Program-made: the position numbers and the translations under genes
Part shown: positions 57,931 to 64,000 of the stretch, piece by piece
Layout: every line of letters begins with the position of its first letter
How positions within the stretch are numbered: position 1 is the first letter of the stretch
DNA from: Bacillus sp. OK048
Lineage (GTDB): Bacteria > Bacillota > Bacilli > Bacillales > Cytobacillaceae
Direction: 5' to 3'
DNA length: 64,000 nucleotides
Assembly: GCF_900103525.1 (NCBI RefSeq)
Contig: NZ_FNHN01000003.1
Span: 310,001-374,000 of the forward strand
The notes under the pieces: model-generated
What the model was told of the DNA's origin: nothing
The model's input: the letters and a program-made list of their open reading frames with translations, nothing else
Database searches by the model: none

Positions 57931-57961
57931 TACTTTTCCTCTTTTCTTTTTTACGAATAAT

Positions 57962-57991
57962 AAAAGCTGACGATAAACCGTCAGCTTTTTT
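57962..57991 (-). terminator. terminator of qcrABC
   Basis: AAAAGCTGACG and CGTCAGCTTTTT with a 7-nt loop, ten bases past the qcrC stop; on the minus strand the stem is followed by T-rich sequence. Confidence 0.88.
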
Positions 57992-58001
57992 CAAACTATA
58001 A

Positions 58002-58775
58002 TTATTTACCTAAGTTAGCGATAAATTCTGAAAGCTTTTTAAGCTGTTCATCATCACCTTTAAAAACTCCTGGCGGCATAGTGCCAATACCTTCTTTTGC
58101 AATTTTTGCAATTTCATCGGCAGAAAGTCCAGTGTCAATTAAAGTCGGTGCACCCGCACCACCCTGGAAGCTATCTCCATGACAAGTGATACAAGTATTA
58201 TCTGAAGCAATTGTATATTCTTCTGATGTCTTATCAATCTCAACATCAGCAACAATCTTACCATACTCTTTTGCCGCTTCCCAATTATGGGTTGAAGCGG
58301 ACTGCCATGTTAAAAATGTAATAGCAGCGATCGCTAACAGCATAAAGCCAGTTGCTAATGGACGCTTGCTCGGACGGCGTTCTGGTCCACGGTCTAAAAA
58401 TGGAGCTAATAACAATGCTCCAAAAGCTAGTCCAGGGATAACCATTGCACCAACTACAGTATAAGGTCCCGCAGCAAACTCATACTTCAGTAATTGATAT
58501 AAGAACAAGAAGTACCAGTCTGGCATCGGAGTGTAACCTGTATCAGATGGATCTGCAATCCTTTCAAGTGGACTCGGATGTGCAACTGTTAAACATAAAA
58601 AGCCGACTAGAAATACTGCTCCTACCAACCATTCTTTCAAAAGGAAGTTAGGCCAAAACGCCTCTGTTTTACCAGGGTATTCTGAGTAATCTTTCGGAAT
58701 ATTTTTACTCGTACGGGCTTCTGGTGCAACTACACGAGAGTCGCCTACGAACTTCATTCCTTTACCGCGATGCAT
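58002..58775 (-). CDS. qcrC: menaquinol:cytochrome c reductase, cytochrome c subunit
   Basis: A 257-residue fusion of a three-helix subunit IV-like part (residues about 45-160; FLCLTVAHPSPLE and PDWYFLFLYQLLKYEF) with a C-terminal c-type cytochrome (CITCHG near residue 198, axial Met in TMPPGVFKG near 235). It passes electrons from the bc complex outward. ATG has AAGGAGGGG ahead. qcrA-qcrB-qcrC is the normal order. Confidence 0.95.
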   Translation of the reverse strand: MHRGKGMKFVGDSRVVAPEARTSKNIPKDYSEYPGKTEAFWPNFLLKEWLVGAVFLVGFLCLTVAHPSPLERIADPSDTGYTPMPDWYFLFLYQLLKYEFAAGPYTVVGAMVIPGLAFGALLLAPFLDRGPERRPSKRPLATGFMLLAIAAITFLTWQSASTHNWEAAKEYGKIVADVEIDKTSEEYTIASDNTCITCHGDSFQGGAGAPTLIDTGLSADEIAKIAKEGIGTMPPGVFKGDDEQLKKLSEFIANLGK

Positions 58776-58841
58776 CGAACAATCCCCCTCCTTTATTCGT
58801 AAATTAAAATTAATAATATTTCGGAATCAGATTTAAGAGTA

Positions 58842-59516
58842 TTATAGTGGTCCTGAAATACCCTGTTTACGAATCATCATGAAATGAGCTGCCATTAATC
58901 CAAATAATGCAGCAGGTAAGAAGAACACGTGAATCGCAAAGAAACGAGTTAAGGTTTGAGCTCCTACAATTGTCTCATGCCCCGAAAGTAAAGTTTTCAG
59001 ATAAACACCAATAAATGGTACTGCTTCAATAATTTGCAGTGTAACCTTTGTTGCGAACAACGCTTTCATATCCCAAGGTAATAAATAACCTGTTAAACCT
59101 AATGCCAGCATAACGAAGAAAATCAATACCCCGACAATCCAGTTAAGTTCACGTGGTTTTTTATATGCGCCTTGGAAGAAAACGCGTAATGTATGTAAGA
59201 ACATCATTACAATAACTAAACTTGCACCCCAGTGATGCATACCGCGTACGATTTGTCCGAATGCTACTTCGTTTTGAAGATAGAAAACAGATTCCCACGC
59301 ATTCTTAATATCTGGTACATAGTACATCGTTAAGAACATACCAGAAAGAATTTGAATTACTGTAACAAAAAATGTCAAACCACCAAAACAATAAACAAAC
59401 GCAGAAAAATGATGCGCAGGATTTACATGCTCTGGTACTTCATGATCAGCGATATCGCGCCACAAAGGCGTAATATCTAAACGTTCATCTACCCAATCGT
59501 AAATTTTGTTTAACAA
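58842..59516 (-). CDS. qcrB: menaquinol:cytochrome c reductase, cytochrome b subunit
   Basis: A 224-residue membrane cytochrome b6 with four helices. The heme-ligand His pairs lie in MHHWGASLVIVMMFLHTLRVFFQ near 93-110 and in helix IV around ETIVGAQTLTRFFAIHVF near 180-197. The start is TTG at 59516 behind GGAGGCG. It lies 3 bp after qcrA and, with qcrC, forms the bc complex of the respiratory chain. Confidence 0.94.
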   Translation of the reverse strand: MLNKIYDWVDERLDITPLWRDIADHEVPEHVNPAHHFSAFVYCFGGLTFFVTVIQILSGMFLTMYYVPDIKNAWESVFYLQNEVAFGQIVRGMHHWGASLVIVMMFLHTLRVFFQGAYKKPRELNWIVGVLIFFVMLALGLTGYLLPWDMKALFATKVTLQIIEAVPFIGVYLKTLLSGHETIVGAQTLTRFFAIHVFFLPAALFGLMAAHFMMIRKQGISGPL

Positions 59517-59519
59517 TGA

Positions 59520-60029
59520 TTACGCCTCCTTTGTCCGCGGTTCAGCTTTTCCTAAATAAAGTAAACCGTCTTTTTCTTGTAATGGATATACATCTAGCGG
59601 TGCGATTGGTGGAGTACCCTTAACGTTCGTTCCATCCTTTGTATATCGCCCAAAATGACATGGACAGAAAAATTCCTCTGGATGTTCCTTATCCGTTCCC
59701 CAAGCAACCGTACAACCTAAGTGTTTACATACAGGTGATAAGGCAACAATATTATCTTGTTCATCCTTATAAACCCAGGCAGTATTGGTAACGTCTGCAG
59801 TATGCCATGCATCCTTTTGTTTAAACGTGAAATCAACCCGTTGTGGCTCAGCGGTAATGTCAGATATTTTCAATGGAGTTGCAATAAAATCGCCACCTGC
59901 TTCCGCGGTTAAAACTGGATCAATTGCAAAACGAACCATTGGCATTAACATTCCTGCTGCCATAAACCCCCCTACACCTGTTAAAGTGTAGCTTAAAAAT
60001 TGTCTTCTTGATACGCGATGCTTACTCAT
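59520..60029 (-). CDS. qcrA: menaquinol:cytochrome c reductase, Rieske iron-sulfur subunit
   Basis: A 169-residue Rieske protein. The N-terminus (SRRQFLSYTLTGVGGFMA) is a twin-arginine-type membrane anchor, though the exact RRQF motif is minimal. The 2Fe-2S ligands are CKHLGC and CPCHFG (residues about 105-130). ATG at 60029 is supported by GAGGGGGG; a 7-codon extension exists upstream. It is the first gene of the qcr operon. Confidence 0.94.
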   Translation of the reverse strand: MSKHRVSRRQFLSYTLTGVGGFMAAGMLMPMVRFAIDPVLTAEAGGDFIATPLKISDITAEPQRVDFTFKQKDAWHTADVTNTAWVYKDEQDNIVALSPVCKHLGCTVAWGTDKEHPEEFFCPCHFGRYTKDGTNVKGTPPIAPLDVYPLQEKDGLLYLGKAEPRTKEA

Positions 60030-60169
60030 GCTTATCCCCCCTCTATTCACAAGTTAAGTCCATCGGACATAAATTAAACACATATAAAACTAGGACATAA
60101 CCATGATATATCAATCTTTATCCTAGGTCAATATCATACTATTTTAAAAACATGTTAAAGCCAAAAGAT

Positions 60170-60643
60170 TTACAAATTTTCTTGCCATTTTTGAGTAAAC
60201 AGATTTAATAGTTGTTTTACCTGACTTTCAATCATTGAAATTTTTTGAGAATCATTCAAATGTGCGAGTGGCAGAGCCGGAAGCCAGATTAATGAACCTG
60301 CAAGCTGATTTTCAACCATTTTCCAATCACTCTCCGAGGTTATGTAGAAAATATGTTTAAATTCATTTCCTTCAATGTTCTCTTCCCAGTTCTTAAGCTC
60401 ACTAAGAACCTCCACAGGGTCATTATTCTTTATATATGTAAATGGCGGCAACAACAATAATCTACCTGTAAATTGCCGTTCTAAATAATTCGTTATCAAG
60501 GTAATAAACTCTGCATTAGAGGCAGACTGCTTCATTTCATTTCCAAATGAAAGTGAAAACATGGGAATAACTGCTGTATCTACGTATTCTTTTGCAGAAA
60601 AATATGTTTCTATATCTTTTGAAACCCACTTCATTTTTGACAC
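60170..60643 (-). CDS. ypiF: YpiF, DUF2487 protein
   Basis: A 157-residue soluble protein of unknown function that precedes qcrA in Bacillus. WLPALPLAHLNDSQK near 130, GRLLLLPPFTYIKN near 55 and DTAVIPMFSLSF near 20 are recognisable. GTG at 60643 or ATG at 60634 are possible starts, both weakly supported. The following 60030-60169 gap should carry the qcr promoter. Confidence 0.82.
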   Translation of the reverse strand: MSKMKWVSKDIETYFSAKEYVDTAVIPMFSLSFGNEMKQSASNAEFITLITNYLERQFTGRLLLLPPFTYIKNNDPVEVLSELKNWEENIEGNEFKHIFYITSESDWKMVENQLAGSLIWLPALPLAHLNDSQKISMIESQVKQLLNLFTQKWQENL

Positions 60644-60711
60644 CAGCCCTCTTTATTCGATACCACTATCATATCATTTACTATTGAAAAATTAAAAGCA
60701 TTGGATAACAT

Positions 60712-60748
60712 AAAAATAGAAGCATGCTTAGCGCAAGCTTCCATTTTT
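60712..60748 (-). terminator. terminator of the ypiA-ypiB unit
   Basis: AAAATGGAAGCTTGCG and the complementary TAAGCATGCTTCTATTTTT pair with a few mismatches on the minus strand, ending in TTTTT. The stem begins inside the last codons of ypiB. Confidence 0.7.
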
Positions 60749-61294
60749 CTCTACTTCTTTTAGTTGGTTTAATTTTTCTGTTAATGATCGAAAGGCTGTT
60801 TTATCCTGCTTATCTAGTGCTTCATCAATTAATTGAAGCAATTTCTCTCGTTGAAACCTTTCAATACTATTTTGTAAAAATTGTTCTGCTACAACTCCGT
60901 CTTTTTCATTTACTTGAAGGTGTTTAGGGACAAATGGATTTTCCTCTAGTACTGCTGCATATTGGTGCGCTTGATTGGAAGCATGAAAGTTTAATTGAAT
61001 AAAAATTTCTTCGTCACGATTTAACCGAATATCATGAAAGGATTTTTCAGCATCAGTAGTCATTACATTTTCTTTATAAAAACGAAATGGTACTTTATCT
61101 ACGCAATGGGTTGACATGATCAACCCACGCGGACAATACTGAGCTTGCTCTACAAAATGAACCTTCTCCATTAATTGGTCGTGACTCATTAAATAATTAA
61201 GAATCCATACACACTCTCGACGTTTTAATTGATAATGATTTAAAAACCAGCGAATAAAGTCCTTTTTCTCGTTGACAGAAACAGGGGTTGCCAT
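60728..61294 (-). CDS. ypiB: YpiB, UPF0302 protein with IDEAL domain
   Basis: A 188-residue protein: an N-terminal UPF0302 domain ([23 protein letters not shown] near 13-35 and [17 protein letters not shown]) and a C-terminal IDEAL domain ([20 protein letters not shown], near 155-175), a short helical hairpin found in Firmicute regulatory proteins. Its function is not known. GAGGAGGG precedes ATG. It follows ypiA after 36 bp. Confidence 0.86.
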   Translation of the reverse strand: MATPVSVNEKKDFIRWFLNHYQLKRRECVWILNYLMSHDQLMEKVHFVEQAQYCPRGLIMSTHCVDKVPFRFYKENVMTTDAEKSFHDIRLNRDEEIFIQLNFHASNQAHQYAAVLEENPFVPKHLQVNEKDGVVAEQFLQNSIERFQREKLLQLIDEALDKQDKTAFRSLTEKLNQLKEVEKNGSLR

Positions 61295-61330
61295 CTGATA
61301 GTTTCCCTCCTCTGTATATTCAGCTTTTTA

Positions 61331-62596
61331 TTAATTCTCTCTACTAATTAGACGGTCAAGCAAATCAGCATACTCTCCATTTGTTGGATCACCTTTTTGT
61401 AACTGTTTAAAAATTTCGGCAGCAAGGTCGGTTTTTCCTTCCTCAATTAAAAAATATCCATAATCATTCAAAAATGCTTCATTATTCTTAAAAAAAGTAT
61501 ATGCATTTTCATATTTGTCTAATGCATAGGAATAATCCTCTAACTTTTCATAAGCAAGGGCAGAGTCCCATAGGAGTTGTGGCTCCTCATCTTCTACATA
61601 GTCTAACTGTGAAATCAAATCAATAACTGCTTCATACCTCTCTTGTTGAAAAAAGAGTTTATTTATCGTGAGTGCAGCCTCTGTAAAACCTGGATCTAAT
61701 GCAAGTGCTTCTCGGAAATACTGTTCAGCCAGTTCCGGATTACCGAGCTTAATAGCGATTTTTCCACCATAGAAAAATACGTCCTTATTAAATTCATCTT
61801 GCCTAATACCTTCTTGAATTACCTTTAAGCTATTTTCAAGTTCTTCTTCCCGTTCGTATGCCTTTGCAAGATGTAGATAAAGGGAATGGTATTCTGGGTC
61901 TAGCTCTTTTAATTCCTCGAACCTCTCGATGGAAGTCCGATTGTATCCTGCTTGTAGTGCTGTAAAGGCATAACCAAATAGTGTATTAATTTCTAATTTA
62001 TCATCTATTGCTTTGTCATAATAGAATAGTGCTTCTTCAAATTCTCCAGAGGCACTTAGAAGCTCGGCCATACGTTGATAAATGCTTACACCAGCAATTT
62101 CATGATGCTCCTTCAAGACCACTTCATATGATTTTAATGCCTTTGTAACCTCTCCTTGTTCACTATAGAGTTCACCAAGAGCAAAATCAATAATGACCTC
62201 TTCAGGTAATAGATCCTTTGCTTTAAGCAGTTTCCTCTCACAAACCTCATATAATCCTTGAACTTGATACAAGTCTGCTAACAGCAAGAGAGATTGTCCA
62301 AAGCTAGGGTCGTTTTTGGAGATCTTTTCTAATACAAGAATTGCTTGTTCCTCATCTCCAGATTCAACCAAAATTTCTCCCAGCAAGACAAGTAACTCGC
62401 CTTCTTCTGGATAGATCACTAATAAGTTTTCTACCAGCGCCTTGGCTTCAGCTAAAAATCCATATTGTAACATTTCTTCTGCAAGCAGGAATTTTTCATC
62501 GGGTTTACCTTTGGTTAATACAACATTATATTCATTTATAGCTTCATTATGTTGGCCATTTTCCAACATGGTAATAATTTTATTCACTCTATCCAT
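61331..62596 (-). CDS. ypiA: YpiA, tetratricopeptide-repeat protein
   Basis: A 421-residue soluble protein made almost wholly of TPR units (about 11); AEAKALVENLLVIYPEEGELLVLLGEIL and AEQYFREALALDPGFTEAAL are typical repeats. It probably acts as a protein-binding scaffold, as in B. subtilis, where its partner is not known. It is encoded between aroA's neighbour and ypiB as in Bacillus. Confidence 0.88.
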   Translation of the reverse strand: MDRVNKIITMLENGQHNEAINEYNVVLTKGKPDEKFLLAEEMLQYGFLAEAKALVENLLVIYPEEGELLVLLGEILVESGDEEQAILVLEKISKNDPSFGQSLLLLADLYQVQGLYEVCERKLLKAKDLLPEEVIIDFALGELYSEQGEVTKALKSYEVVLKEHHEIAGVSIYQRMAELLSASGEFEEALFYYDKAIDDKLEINTLFGYAFTALQAGYNRTSIERFEELKELDPEYHSLYLHLAKAYEREEELENSLKVIQEGIRQDEFNKDVFFYGGKIAIKLGNPELAEQYFREALALDPGFTEAALTINKLFFQQERYEAVIDLISQLDYVEDEEPQLLWDSALAYEKLEDYSYALDKYENAYTFFKNNEAFLNDYGYFLIEEGKTDLAAEIFKQLQKGDPTNGEYADLLDRLISREN

Positions 62597-62626
62597 TATC
62601 TCTATCCTCTCGGTCCCCTTGATTGA

Positions 62627-63526
62627 CTATAATGCGAAATAAGATGGGGTTCGTACCCTAACATATTCTCCAAATCCTGGTTTAAATAAAACTTCTTCCC
62701 CTGCTCGGACTACTTTTCCCTTGTTTACGGTTACTACAAGTCTATCACTATGATAATGAAATAATCCAACTTCATCAACGTTCAAGATTTCTCTTGCTTT
62801 AAGAAATAAATTATAACTTACTTCCGAACCATGTAGTAGACTAGCTTTTTGTGGATATAACCCTAGTTTGTTTAACACTTTTATTGATATTGGCTGATTT
62901 TCTGTCAATTCCTCAAGAATTGAAGGGATTTTCCCATTTTCCATTATTACTTTCCATTTCGACATAGCCCTCCTTGCTTCCTTCTTTAATTCGTTAGAAA
63001 TTATCGGAACAAGGGGACAATTATATGGGAAGAGTGCCTCTCTAATCCACCCCCAGGGAATTTTACTTAATTCATCTAGATCGACAATCTCAATAAAAAT
63101 TGCCGGAACTCTTACTTTCTTGCATTTCCTAATAAATGAGGGAGTTAACATCCTAAGTGGAATCGTTACACAAATAAGAAAATCAATTGAACTGTTAATA
63201 AGCCGGGTTTTTGTTTCTTTAATTTTATCTTCTAATTCACTTTCGTATGAAATCGAAATTGAAGTAATGAATGTGGTACAACCTTTCAAAAGGAAATTCT
63301 CAATCATGTATTTCCGAAATTCTTGAAATGAGGTATTAAGAGGTATCTTAGTATCTAACAGAACATAAGAAGGGGTCATAATAAAAGAATCTGCATTCAT
63401 TTTCATAAATTTATTATGACGAATGTGATTTTGCTTTGCAACAATCTGGTTTCCCTTGATCAGCAGCGATGATTTTGTAAGTTTCGTCTCCTTTAGTATA
63501 TTGGCATTTTCAATAATATATCCCAT
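62627..63526 (-). CDS. amidohydrolase/NagA-fold-like protein without metal ligands
   Basis: A 299-residue protein of uncertain family. It begins like an amidohydrolase (GYIIENANILKETKLTKSSLLIKGNQIV) and ends with the matching beta-sandwich part (RLVVTVNKGKVVRAGEEVLF), with a TIM-barrel-like middle (FLLKGCTTFITSISISYESEL resembles the NagA GVTSFLPT region). The HxH metal ligands of active enzymes are not seen, and the protein is shorter than usual. It may be a degenerate, non-catalytic member. It lies between aroA and ypiA and has no counterpart there in B. subtilis that I know of. Confidence 0.6.
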   Translation of the reverse strand: MGYIIENANILKETKLTKSSLLIKGNQIVAKQNHIRHNKFMKMNADSFIMTPSYVLLDTKIPLNTSFQEFRKYMIENFLLKGCTTFITSISISYESELEDKIKETKTRLINSSIDFLICVTIPLRMLTPSFIRKCKKVRVPAIFIEIVDLDELSKIPWGWIREALFPYNCPLVPIISNELKKEARRAMSKWKVIMENGKIPSILEELTENQPISIKVLNKLGLYPQKASLLHGSEVSYNLFLKAREILNVDEVGLFHYHSDRLVVTVNKGKVVRAGEEVLFKPGFGEYVRVRTPSYFAL

Positions 63527-63612
63527 CCTACCACCCTTTTCGCAAGCAATCCTCTTTAAGACAAGCTATGTGCAAGACTTAAAAACTATGACAGGAAAAA
63601 ATAACCAAAACA

Positions 63613-63632
63613 AAAGCCACCTGATGGCAGCT

Positions 63633-63634
<2 letters not shown>
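63613..63634 (-). terminator. terminator of aroA
   Basis: AAAGCTGCCATC and GATGGTGGCTTTT-type arms pair around the last codons of aroA and are followed on the minus strand by TTGTTTTGG. Confidence 0.65.

Positions 63635-64000
<366 letters not shown>

Overview
The window is a chromosomal segment of a low-GC Gram-positive, spore-forming bacterium of the Bacillaceae. The right third (about 41.7-64 kb) repeats, nearly gene for gene on the minus strand, the Bacillus subtilis block aroA-ypiA-ypiB-ypiF-qcrABC-ypjA-ypjB-ypjC-ypjD-dapB-mgsA-bshB1-bshA-cca-birA-panBCD-dinG-ypmB-aspB. Bacillithiol genes, a sporulation-associated ypjB and a typical AT-rich Bacillus codon style support this. A Neobacillus/Bacillus-type genus is my inference; no rRNA or tRNA is present to settle it.

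Layout. 0-6 kb: a plant cell-wall (rhamnogalacturonan/pectin) oligosaccharide cluster with two GH88/GH105-type unsaturated glucuronyl hydrolases, an SGNH acetylesterase and two Gfo/Idh/MocA dehydrogenases. Two protein-like tail fragments suggest genes have been lost from it. 6-9 kb: lutABC for L-lactate oxidation. 9.2-14 kb: a free-standing PTS IIA domain, an orphan small protein, a second Gfo/Idh/MocA pair, an EamA exporter and a cysteine dioxygenase-like cupin. 14-18.3 kb: a MarR regulator and a heterodimeric ABC exporter with one degenerate ATPase site. 18.4-20.9 kb: bioY behind a BirA operator (birA itself lies at 50 kb), then divergent ogt and alkA alkylation-repair genes. 20.9-22.8 kb: a tandem array of 52-bp dyad repeats split by a complete IS3-family element. 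22.9-26.4 kb: glpD and glpK, with an attenuator-like hairpin before glpK.

27.4-38.6 kb: a Wadjet (Jet) plasmid-defence locus. jetA-jetB-jetC form a tight overlapping operon, while jetD sits 3.4 kb upstream. The gap holds a cargo of two glycosyltransferases and a Cys/His-rich protein with 20-residue repeats. The cargo is bracketed by direct duplications: a jetA start remnant follows intact jetD, and a jetD remnant with a complete second copy of the jet promoter precedes intact jetA. The ancestral order was therefore most likely promoter-jetD-jetA-jetB-jetC, and the duplication left jetABC with its own promoter. A NERD-domain/zinc-ribbon protein is divergent from jetD.

39.7-40.4 kb: a second dyad-repeat array. 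Its stem sequence differs from the first array, but the architecture is identical: 9-bp arm, 7-nt loop, 9-bp arm, 27-bp spacer, 52-bp period. Both arrays lie between convergent genes. Two arrays of one geometry with different, self-complementary stems, plus the disrupted Wadjet locus, are the most unusual features here.

Housekeeping logic of the right side: pantothenate, biotin protein ligase, lysine/diaminopimelate, bacillithiol, methylglyoxal, tRNA CCA end, the menaquinol:cytochrome c reductase and the last part of the shikimate pathway are laid out as consecutive, often overlapping minus-strand operons with clear hairpin terminators.
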